Origin: Planctomycetota bacterium
GTDB lineage: Bacteria > Planctomycetota > Planctomycetia > Planctomycetales > Planctomycetaceae
Direction of reading: 5' to 3'
Assembly (NCBI GenBank): GCA_023417655.1
Contig: JAEZFD010000029.1
Coordinates: 116,923 to 180,922 of the forward strand
DNA: 64,000 nt
Shown here piece after piece: positions 54,474 through 63,202 of this stretch. The notes beneath the pieces were generated by a model that was not told the origin of the DNA, did no database searches, and worked only from the letters and a program-made list of their open reading frames with translations. The position numbers were made by a program, and so were the translations under genes. Position 1 is the stretch's first letter. Each line of letters starts with the position of its first letter.

Positions 54474-55946
54474 TCACATCTCGTTCAATCGCTTTTCCAG
54501 CCAGTAAGAATAAAGCAGAGCTTTCAGCAGCTGATTATACAAGCCGCTAATGACTGCAAGTGCCAGGCCGCCCGCTTCCAGACTTTGTGTCGACGCCCCG
54601 ATGAAGGTCGCGATTCCGATCGAGACCAGCACTCCGAAAGCAACCCCGATTCCAATAACACTCCCCTCAAGTGTTTGAGGAACCAGAGCGGAGATAAACA
54701 GAAGTGGCCCACACAGAAAGATCGCCCAGCAACATCCCAACAAAAGGAATGCTTCCGCTGTGGATGACATGGCGAGGTACGCTGACGCCAGCAGGACAAA
54801 GGCAACGTCGGGCAGCGCCATCCACGTCGCCCCCCGACGCCAGCCGTGATAGATGGCATCCGGATCGCCCGTCGCCAGCAGAAGTGATGGCAGAGTTTGC
54901 TGCTTAATTTCTTGAAGCATGCAGTGCGAAAGGGGCTGTACCGCCATCAACGATCCCAGCAGCGCGACAACCACAGTGCTGGACTTTGCCAACTCCTCCT
55001 GTCCCGCTGCAGCAGCGCTTCCGATGCCGATGGCCGCAAGGACATAAAGGAACCATTTCACCATTCTCAGTTCTGGTCCGAACGTGTAGACGTGGACAAG
55101 TTGCCAGGCGAGTGCGTCCGGCCAGACAGTCCGGTTCCCACTGTGAACAATTCGTGAAGGGGACTCGGTCCCGACTTTCTCAAATTCTGGCCAGCCGGTG
55201 TCCCAGCCCTCTCTGAACTTGCGCTGCAGGGATCTCATCGAGAACCCGCTGATAATCGCATAGAACAGGACGGGGCCGAACGGAAACCAGGACAGGGCGA
55301 GCAACGGCGACATTCTCGCGAAGTGTGCCGTGAATGAGACGCTGTAGAAAATCGCGCTCAGTGCCGTACCAAACGCGGGAACATGATTATTGAGCAACTG
55401 CCCGACCAGGCCGCCGAGAAAAAGGAGTTCATCGAACAACACAGCCAGCGCGACGGCGAGGACGGCCGTCCGAAACTTTGACTCGCCGCTTCGATAGACC
55501 GAAGCCATCCAGATATTCAGGGAGATCAGGAACGCGAGCAGGGAACAGGCCTCGATGAAAGCAATCTGCCCGACGGTGAGTCGCCCGACATACCAGAGTG
55601 CGAACAGGACTGGCCAGCGGACCGAGACCACCCACACATACTTCAGATCGGCGAGTGCCAGATTAATGATGTGCCAGGAGACCGGGCCCATTCTGGTCAT
55701 TCGCAGGAGGTCGAGAAATGACTGGAGGCGCGTCTCCGAAAGATCACCGGCCAGCCAACCCGAGAGAAACAGAGACGTCGCCAGACACCCAGTTAGCCAG
55801 AGAACCGACAATGGAGGAGCCCCGACCTGCTGCGGCTGGAACATCCAGATCGCCCAGAAGAGGATCAACGCGCGAATGATCCACAAATCCACCCGCCGCG
55901 AATGCCGCCGGATTTGCGACCAGAGAACCTTGCCGGTGACATTCAT
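54474..55946 (-). CDS. Polytopic membrane protein, tandem paralogue B (ABC-permease-like)
   Basis: 490 residues, multiple membrane helices, collinear with and clearly related to the downstream gene along its whole length: 'SLFLSGWLAGDLSETRLQSF' near 60-80, 'WVVSVRWPVLFALWYVGRLT' near 110-130, 'VWPDALAWQLVHVYTFGPEL' near the middle. Not identical anywhere for long, so an old duplication or two co-evolved subunits of one heteromer. Function unknown. The small membrane protein gene 126 bases upstream is on the same strand and may be part of the unit. Confidence 0.75.
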   Translation of the reverse strand: MNVTGKVLWSQIRRHSRRVDLWIIRALILFWAIWMFQPQQVGAPPLSVLWLTGCLATSLFLSGWLAGDLSETRLQSFLDLLRMTRMGPVSWHIINLALADLKYVWVVSVRWPVLFALWYVGRLTVGQIAFIEACSLLAFLISLNIWMASVYRSGESKFRTAVLAVALAVLFDELLFLGGLVGQLLNNHVPAFGTALSAIFYSVSFTAHFARMSPLLALSWFPFGPVLFYAIISGFSMRSLQRKFREGWDTGWPEFEKVGTESPSRIVHSGNRTVWPDALAWQLVHVYTFGPELRMVKWFLYVLAAIGIGSAAAAGQEELAKSSTVVVALLGSLMAVQPLSHCMLQEIKQQTLPSLLLATGDPDAIYHGWRRGATWMALPDVAFVLLASAYLAMSSTAEAFLLLGCCWAIFLCGPLLFISALVPQTLEGSVIGIGVAFGVLVSIGIATFIGASTQSLEAGGLALAVISGLYNQLLKALLYSYWLEKRLNEM

Positions 55947-56072
55947 TGGCTCACTTTCGCGAAAGCCCCGAGTTCGCCCTCTTCTGAAACGAAAATGCGT
56001 TCATTGCTTCTACGCATTTCCCACGTTACTCGCCGGAAAAACTTCCCGCAGGCGGCTTCTGAGGCGTTCTGC

Positions 56073-56432
56073 TCATTTCGTCGGCGCAGAGGCCTTAATC
56101 ATTCGGATCTGCTTCAACCGAATGAAAGTCTTAGCTCCGTCGTGATGCTGCAGAACCAGAAAGGGATACAGTTTCCAAGGGGTTTCATCCCCGCCAATGC
56201 TGCCGGAAGAGACGCTGGCGATGCTGCCAGCCGGGAACGTCGTTCCGTCCCGCATGTGAATGGTCACTTCTCCAGCATTAATCAGAGCCTTTTCAATTGC
56301 CTCACTGGAATACAGTTCGCTCTTGGGCCGTCTGAACTTCCCGAGGATGGTGAAGAAGATTGCCAGAATCATAATCCCGGCGACAATCGTCCCCACTATG
56401 CTGACGGTCATTTCAAATGGGTGGAGTGGCAT
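56073..56432 (-). CDS. Small single-span membrane protein, unknown function
   Basis: 119 residues. One N-terminal membrane helix (about 8-32, 'MTVSIVGTIVAGIMILAIFF') and a soluble ~85-residue tail with beta character ('EVTIHMRDGTTFPAGSIAS', 'FLVLQHHDGAKTFIRLKQI'). I do not recognise a family. It lies between a terminator (upstream) and the tandem membrane-protein pair (downstream), same strand, so it could be the first gene of that operon. Confidence 0.65.
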   Translation of the reverse strand: MPLHPFEMTVSIVGTIVAGIMILAIFFTILGKFRRPKSELYSSEAIEKALINAGEVTIHMRDGTTFPAGSIASVSSGSIGGDETPWKLYPFLVLQHHDGAKTFIRLKQIRMIKASAPTK

Positions 56433-56594
56433 TTCATTGAGTCCGATCAGGTTAATGCAAACTCACTTCCGCTGAGCAGAATTGGAGATAACGCGTAACC
56501 GACGTTGCGGCTCAGCGGGAGCTTCGCCCTTCCGTGACCATTCTACATTGGGGCTCTATTCCACCCGACCGACAGTGAAGAAGGAAGCTGAGTT

Positions 56595-56631
56595 CACAAA
56601 AAACGCCGCACCGGGTGAGGGTGCGGCGTTT
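56595..56631 (-). terminator. Rho-independent terminator of the Gfo/Idh oxidoreductase gene
   Basis: AAACGCCGCACC (56601-56612) pairs with GGTGCGGCGTTT (56620-56631), 32 bases past the minus-strand stop. Read on the minus strand the stem ends in six T residues followed by GTGAA. Confidence 0.85.
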
Positions 56632-56662
56632 GCAATTGAACAGACACAGAAGGGAGTGAACG

Positions 56663-57805
<1,143 letters not shown>

Positions 57806-58154
57806 GCTGCTGTGTCTCCAGTCGTGAACTGTGGAAGAAATCTGGCTGTGAACTTTGAGGAAATTGCCGTTGCCGTCCGGGAGACCCCATTTCAGAATCC
57901 CATGCGATAGCGGCGGCGAATGCGGTTTGACCAGCGTCGGAAGTCAAATCCAAAATTGCTGACGCGTCGTGTCGCTGGTAATGTATCAGGATCTCCTGAG
58001 ACGTTCGACCAACCGTCACTGGCGCCTTGGCCCCTCCGAATTCGAATCGGTTCCCCTGAGTCCCGGTGATTCGATGTGGTTTTCCGCGACTTTGAGTGCA
58101 CTCTGAGGCGGGTTCGCCTGATTGATTTCTCCAGCAAAACAGAAATTCACGCCC
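57806..58154. other. Divergent intergenic region
   Basis: 349 bases between the oxidoreductase gene (leftward) and the DUF805 gene (rightward). Both promoters must lie here. No further structure recognised. Confidence 0.45.
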
Positions 58155-58715
58155 ATGCCAATCCAAGTCGTCTGCTCCGAGTGCGGAAAGAGAACAAAAG
58201 CAAATGAACATGACGCCGGGATGCGCATCCATTGCTCATTCTGCGGAAATATGATCGATGTCCCGTACGAAGTGACCGCCGAGGCCGGGTACTCTGACGC
58301 AGGGTATTCCCGCTCACAAGCACTCGCGGATCACCCTGCAACCGTTGGATTTGGGACGTGGCTTGTCAGCTTGAAGCGATGGAATGATTTCCGTGGCCGG
58401 TCAAGCCGGACGGAATACTGGAACTTCGCACTTTTCACCGCGATCGTTGTTCTGCTGATTCCAGCATTTGCCGAAGTGATCTCTGGTGACGATGAGAGTC
58501 CCTTGTCGCTTTTCGCCAGTCTGTTTGCACTTCTCTATGCCCTCGTCACGTTTATTCCGAATATCGCGCTGTCTGTTCGGCGGCTGCATGACATCGGGCG
58601 GTCAGGCTGGTGGTGGTTCATCGGCCTGATTCCTATCCTGAATTTGCTCCTGGTGATTTGGGCCATCTTTCCAGGCGAAGAAGGAGACAACCGCTACGGT
58701 CCCCCTCCCCGGTAA
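58155..58715 (+). CDS. Zinc-ribbon DUF805 membrane protein
   Basis: 186 residues from ATG 58155; a TTG at 58122 is in frame but has no support. N-terminal CxxC...CxxC zinc ribbon (Cys7, Cys10, Cys27, Cys30) with 'CSECGKRTKANEHDAGMRIH'. A ~30-residue linker leads to a DUF805 domain: 'RWNDFRGRSSRTEYWNFALF', several membrane helices, 'ALSVRRLHDIGRSGWWWFIG' and a 'GEEGDNRYGPPP' tail. DUF805 has no established function. The ribbon fusion could sense metal or redox state or bind a protein. Convergent with rarA, 42 bases apart. Confidence 0.88.
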   Translation: MPIQVVCSECGKRTKANEHDAGMRIHCSFCGNMIDVPYEVTAEAGYSDAGYSRSQALADHPATVGFGTWLVSLKRWNDFRGRSSRTEYWNFALFTAIVVLLIPAFAEVISGDDESPLSLFASLFALLYALVTFIPNIALSVRRLHDIGRSGWWWFIGLIPILNLLLVIWAIFPGEEGDNRYGPPPR

Positions 58716-58757
58716 TGAATCTCGCGGCATAAAGAGCCTGACTGATGGATGCCTCAA

Positions 58758-60110
58758 TCAAGCGTCTGAGCTCGGGGCATCGCCTGAAGGTTTTCTGGCG
58801 ACACGGCGCAGAGACTCAAGTTCTTCCAGTCTTTGTTTGATCTGCTGCTCATACCCGCGAGTCGTGGGTTCGTAATAACGCTTCTCGACGCCGAGGTAGT
58901 CCTGATCAACCCAGCCTTCGTCGCTGTCGTGGGCGTATTGATAGCCGGTGCCGTGCCCCAGGCGCTTGGCCCCTGCGTAGTGACCATCCTTCAGGTGGAT
59001 GGGAACCGGGATTACACGTCGGGCACTCACATCGTCCATCGCGGCGTTGATCGCCATGTAAGAGGCATTTGATTTCGGAGCAGCCGAAAGGTACGTGACT
59101 GCCTGAGCGAGGATGATCCGGCACTCCGGCATCCCGACCCGTTCAGTCGCTTCAGCTGCAGAGTTCGCGATGACGAGTGCCTGCGGGTCCGCATTTCCGA
59201 CATCTTCAGAAGCCAGAATCACGAGTCGCCGGGCGATGAATCGCGGATCTTCCCCTGCGACCAGCATCCGTGCGAGCCAGTAAATCGCAGCGTCAGGATC
59301 ACTCCCGCGAATACTTTTGATGAACGCGCTGATGACGTCGTAGTGCTGATCACCCTGTGCGTCATAGAGCAGGGCCTTCTTCTGAATCGATTCCTGAGCC
59401 ACATGCAGGTCGAGCACCGGCTGAGATGGATTCAGCGACTTCGCACCGATCTCCAGTGCCGTCAACGCGCGACGGGCGTCGCCATCACAGACCTCAGAGA
59501 GAAACTCCAGTGCCTCTTCGGTAGCCGTCTCAGCAGGCAGTCCGAGTCCGCGTTCCCTGTCGACAAGTGCCCGTTTCAACAGCTGAAGAATGTCGAACGG
59601 AGAGAGCAGGTGAAATTCGAAGACCTGACTCCGGCTGATCAGTGCTGAGGCGAGAGAGAAGAAGGGATTCGCCGTCGTCGCCGCGATGAGGCTGACGACA
59701 CCCGCCTCGACATCCGGCAGCAGCACATCCTGTTGCGTCTTGTTGAAGTGATGTAACTCGTCGACAAAGAGAATGGTTCGCCCGCCGGCCGTACTCAGTC
59801 TCGCCCGGGCGTCGTCCAGCGCAGTCCGCAGTTCTTTCACCCCCGCCGAAGCCGCATTCAGAACGGTAAACTTGGACCGGGTGTGGCGGGCAATGATCAC
59901 CCCGAGTGAGGTTTTGCCTGTCCCCGGCGGACCAAAGAAAATCATCGATCCAATTCGGTCTGCGGCGAGCATCCGTCGCAGCAACTTGCCTTCTCCCAGA
60001 AAATGCTGCTGCCCTACAAATTCGTCCAGCGTTCTGGGACGCATTCGCGCAGCGAGTGGCTTCGCGGCTTCCCGATGAGATTTTTCCTGCTTGTCAAACA
60101 ATCCGGCCAT
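58758..60110 (-). CDS. rarA: Replication-associated recombination protein RarA (MgsA)
   Basis: AAA+ ATPase related to clamp loaders and RuvB, acting at stalled replication forks. 450 residues from ATG 60110, which has AGGAGAG six bases upstream; an in-frame ATG at 60134 lacks a site. Motifs: 'RPRTLDEFVGQQHFLGEGKL', Walker A GPPGTGKT, Walker B ILFVDELHHFNKTQQD, sensor 1 'IAATTANPFF', and the C-terminal MgsA domain 'ASEDVGNADPQALVIANSAA' and 'HLKDGHYAGAKRLGHG'. Length and architecture are standard. Confidence 0.96.
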   Translation of the reverse strand: MAGLFDKQEKSHREAAKPLAARMRPRTLDEFVGQQHFLGEGKLLRRMLAADRIGSMIFFGPPGTGKTSLGVIIARHTRSKFTVLNAASAGVKELRTALDDARARLSTAGGRTILFVDELHHFNKTQQDVLLPDVEAGVVSLIAATTANPFFSLASALISRSQVFEFHLLSPFDILQLLKRALVDRERGLGLPAETATEEALEFLSEVCDGDARRALTALEIGAKSLNPSQPVLDLHVAQESIQKKALLYDAQGDQHYDVISAFIKSIRGSDPDAAIYWLARMLVAGEDPRFIARRLVILASEDVGNADPQALVIANSAAEATERVGMPECRIILAQAVTYLSAAPKSNASYMAINAAMDDVSARRVIPVPIHLKDGHYAGAKRLGHGTGYQYAHDSDEGWVDQDYLGVEKRYYEPTTRGYEQQIKQRLEELESLRRVARKPSGDAPSSDA

Positions 60111-60260
60111 CAATGCTCTCCTGTGAACAGGCATTGTAGCCGGTCACCCTGACTGAAAAGGGTGGACAACATTTTCCCCCGCGTCCGCAAGGAGCACACC
60201 CAAGTGCACAGGGACCCTAAATAATTGGGACGCAGGAGGAACGCAGGAAATCATTAAACA

Positions 60261-60295
60261 ACGACGGCCCGGGAAGCGGGGTCCCGGGCCGTCGT
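60261..60295. terminator. Orphan terminator-like hairpin
   Basis: ACGACGGCCCGGGA (60261-60274) pairs perfectly with TCCCGGGCCGTCGT (60282-60295), loop AGCGGGG. Minus-strand downstream sequence is TGTTTAATGATTT; plus-strand downstream is GTCAGAAGG. No annotated gene transcribes into it. Confidence 0.5.
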
Positions 60296-60883
60296 GTCAG
60301 AAGGAATGCGTCAACAAGACGCATCAAGGGAGAGGAATTCTGAGGCAGTCTTCAACATCGAACTCAATCGCAACAGGGCAATGCAATCGGAGTACCCATG
60401 CTCGCTACCCACTCCGATTTCCCGCTGGCACCGAACTGCCAATACGGTCGATTCAATTGCTCCATAAGCACTTACGTAGATTCCATCGAACCCATGAGGG
60501 TCTCAAGAAAGACTTTCTGAAAGTCGCCTCGGGCGGCCTGCTTGCCCAAAATCCCGGCGGCCTAGAGCAGCGGTGAACGGGTTCTGAGGACCCAGAAGTT
60601 TCTCCGCCGCTGTCTTGGTCCTGACACCGACTTTTTCTCTCTGGTCGATGGGCGACCACCGCCCCGCATCGTCCAAATTGAATTCCGATCTCCCGAAAGC
60701 CACATGCTCTTGCTGAGCAACACTTTGTGGCAGAAGGCCCACCCAACTTCGCAATTTCAGGTCGGTTCCGATCAGGTTGGCGCCGTGATTGCACTCAGCC
60801 CATTTCAACAGAGGCGAAATCAAACAAATGTGATGACTCGATCAGTGTTCGAGAAACCAAGTTGGCTGTCGTGAAAATTGAGG

Positions 60884-60902
60884 TTGGGGGAAGGTTCCCC
60901 AA
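60884..60902 (+). promoter_or_regulatory. Leader hairpin before the Gly/Tyr-rich gene
   Basis: TTGGGG (60884-60889) and CCCCAA (about 60897-60902) with inner AA/TT pairing form a compact hairpin about 14 bases upstream of the GAAGGAGAG ribosome-binding site. It could stabilise the mRNA or affect translation; this is inference. Confidence 0.3.
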
Positions 60903-60928
60903 AGAAACAACACCAGAAGGAGAGACCA

Positions 60929-61231
60929 ATGCGAAACATCTTTCTTGCAATCTGTGCAGTAGCCACATTGTCAGTCAGTGGGCTGTCTAACGTCTCGGAA
61001 GCACGCGGGTGGAACTCGTATAACCGAGGTTATCGACAGGGGGCTCGGGCAACGAGCCGTTACTACGGAAACAACTATTACCGAGGTAACTACAACCGCG
61101 GATACTACGGCCCTGGATTCTACGGACGTGATTACTACCGAGGTAATGCCTATAACCGCGGATACTATGGTGGATATGGACGGGGCTATTACGGAAATTA
61201 TGGACGCCCAGGTCTGTATATCCGCTTCTGA
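60929..61231 (+). CDS. Small secreted Gly/Tyr-rich repeat protein
   Basis: 100 residues from ATG 60929, with GAAGGAGAG five bases upstream; an earlier in-frame start at 60878 is less likely. Signal peptide about 1-25 (MRNIFLAICAVATLSVSGLS, ending near SEARG). The mature ~75 residues are almost all Gly, Tyr, Arg and Asn in short repeats such as YNRGYYG, YYRGNYN and YGRGYYG. Low-complexity proteins of this kind can stick to surfaces, form matrix or undergo oxidative cross-linking through tyrosine. No specific function can be read. A strong terminator follows. Confidence 0.75.
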   Translation: MRNIFLAICAVATLSVSGLSNVSEARGWNSYNRGYRQGARATSRYYGNNYYRGNYNRGYYGPGFYGRDYYRGNAYNRGYYGGYGRGYYGNYGRPGLYIRF

Positions 61232-61296
61232 TGCGGCGATCGTTGCATCGTACCGTGCCATCGTAAAGACTCTCTGATCCGGTCAGGGTTGCAGAG

Positions 61297-61340
61297 AAAG
61301 CAGAGTCTGGAATGTGTTCCTTCCAGACTCTGCTTTTTTT
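61297..61340 (+). terminator. Rho-independent terminator of the Gly/Tyr-rich gene
   Basis: AAAGCAGAGTCTGGAA (61297-61312) pairs perfectly with TTCCAGACTCTGCTTT (61321-61336), followed by four further T residues to 61340. Confidence 0.92.
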
Positions 61341-61500
61341 GTTGCTTCTCCAGATTGCGATCGTTTCACCCGACTGACGAAGAACGGAAGCTCCCCTCTA
61401 TTCGCAAACTGTCAAAGTCTCCTTGCGAGAGCTAAGATGCTCCGTTTTGCCAACATCGCCAAAACTTCACCGAGAGAGCATCGACGGGAATTCAATTCAA

Positions 61501-62943
61501 ATGGAGGGATTTCTGCAGTTCTGGGGCGTCACAATCGCCATCTTCGAGCGGTGTCTGGCGGTGACCGCATCATTGCATGCTGTTATGCGAAAGCGTGAGA
61601 CCCAGAGTGTGATTGGCTGGGTTGGATTGATCTGGCTCTCCCCTTTCGTGGGATCGATTCTTTATTTCTGCTTTGGAGTCAACCGGATTCACCGGAAGGC
61701 ACAGCAGATTCAGAAATCGATGGATCGCCAGTTCCGCGCGGAACTGATCAAAGGTCGCTTTGTTGATAAAAAGTCAGACCTGAAGAATCTGGCATTCGAC
61801 GGGCGTTTGGAAGCAGTGGCATTTCATATCACTGGCCGGGTTCTGCTGGGAGGCAACTCCGTCCGAATCCTGCATGGGGGGAGTGAAGCCTACCCTGCCA
61901 TGTTGGAAGCAATTGCCGGAGCGCGGAAATCGGTTTCGCTTTGTTCCTACATCTTCGACAACGATCGGGCCGGACATCAGTTCCTTGAAGCACTCGCCGC
62001 AGCTCATGCACGGGGCGTCGAAGTCCGTGTCTTGATTGACTACATCGGCTCCCGGTACTCAAAGCCATCGATTGTTCACGCTTTGGTCAATGCGGGAGTT
62101 CCAGTCAAAACATTCTTACCCAGCTGGCGACCGGGGCTGGCGAACTATGCCAATCTTCGATTGCATCGCAAACTGATGGTCGTTGACGGATCGATTGGAT
62201 TCACCGGTGGGATGAATATTCGTGAGGGATGCTGTCTGGACTGGGAAACCAGACATCCCGTTCAGGACGTCCATTTCCAAATTGCCGGACCAGCAGTCAG
62301 TCACATTCAGGAAATGTTTGTGACCGACTGGGCCTTCGCAGCTGGGGAAAAACTCCAGGGACCATTGTGGTTCCATCTGCCGGAGCATCAGGGCGACGTC
62401 CGAATGCGCGGGATTCCGGATGGACCGGACAACGACTTCGACAACATCCGGCTGCTGATTCTCGGCGCGATCGCGGTCGCCGAACGTCGGATCGATATCG
62501 TGACGCCTTATTTCCTGCCAGATCTGGCCATTATCGACGCATTGAATGTCGCCGCCATGCGTGGGGTCAAAGTCCGCATCGTTATCCCGGAAGAGAATAA
62601 TATCCGACTGGTTGAGTGGGCCTCTTCTGACCCGTTGAGCCATGTCCTGCAGCGCGGCTGTGAGGTCTTTCAGTCTCCGCCTCCTTTCGACCACTCCAAG
62701 ATCCTGTTGATCGACGACGACTGGGGACTCATCGGTTCCAGTAACTGGGACCCTCGTAGTCTTCGATTGAACTTTGAGTTCAACATGGAGTTTTACGATC
62801 GGGACTTATCAATCGCTCTCACTAAATTGGTTGAATCCAAAATTGCGATCAGTAATCGTTTGACCCTCTCTGACCTGAAAGCCCGCCCCTTCCTGATCCG
62901 ACTTCGGGACGGAGTCTCTCGGATGGCGATCCCGTATCTCTAA
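61501..62943 (+). CDS. cls: Cardiolipin synthase (phospholipase D family)
   Basis: Makes cardiolipin from phosphatidylglycerol in the inner membrane. 480 residues from ATG 61501; an in-frame start at 61423 adds 26 residues with no domain character. Two N-terminal membrane helices (about 5-25 and 36-58, 'VIGWVGLIWLSPFVGSILYF'), then two HKD motifs: HRKLMVVD beginning at His222 with 'GSIGFTGGMN', and HSKILLIDD beginning at His398 with 'WGLIGSSNWDPRSL'. The spacing and N-terminal helices fit ClsA-type bacterial enzymes. No neighbours of related function. Confidence 0.92.
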   Translation: MEGFLQFWGVTIAIFERCLAVTASLHAVMRKRETQSVIGWVGLIWLSPFVGSILYFCFGVNRIHRKAQQIQKSMDRQFRAELIKGRFVDKKSDLKNLAFDGRLEAVAFHITGRVLLGGNSVRILHGGSEAYPAMLEAIAGARKSVSLCSYIFDNDRAGHQFLEALAAAHARGVEVRVLIDYIGSRYSKPSIVHALVNAGVPVKTFLPSWRPGLANYANLRLHRKLMVVDGSIGFTGGMNIREGCCLDWETRHPVQDVHFQIAGPAVSHIQEMFVTDWAFAAGEKLQGPLWFHLPEHQGDVRMRGIPDGPDNDFDNIRLLILGAIAVAERRIDIVTPYFLPDLAIIDALNVAAMRGVKVRIVIPEENNIRLVEWASSDPLSHVLQRGCEVFQSPPPFDHSKILLIDDDWGLIGSSNWDPRSLRLNFEFNMEFYDRDLSIALTKLVESKIAISNRLTLSDLKARPFLIRLRDGVSRMAIPYL

Positions 62944-63202
62944 GTCAGCAGATTGCTCCTTCCGGAGATGTCGTCGTGAACAAAAGCTGATCACTTGTCC
63001 GGGGGCGAGAAAGATCAGATCAGCCGGTCGAACATTCTTGTGTCCCCGCGGTTCCTCAACCTGTCGCAATTCAAAAATTCCCAAACGTCAGGTCTGTGAT
63101 TCGCATCGGTATTCCCGAACGGTGATGGTATCTTGCGCATGCAGTTCCCGCTGCGTGATTCTGCGATTCTGATTAAGCCATTCTGATCCCGAAGGAGCTT
63201 CC

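Larger units (their letters stand above)
60111..60928. other. Long divergent gap holding an orphan hairpin
   Basis: 818 bases between rarA (leftward) and a small secreted protein gene (rightward). It contains a perfect 14-bp hairpin at 60261-60295 that neither neighbour can use as a terminator, plus a small hairpin in the 5' leader of the downstream gene. Open frames on the minus strand (about 60453-60823) start at TTG codons, have no ribosome-binding site and resemble nothing known. I leave them unannotated. Confidence 0.5.

Noticed and set aside
60453..60823. Minus-strand open frames as genes inside the rarA upstream gap
   Set aside because: Start codons are not ATG, there is no ribosome-binding site, two frames overlap, and the product resembles nothing known. 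Kept only as a possible transcript region.
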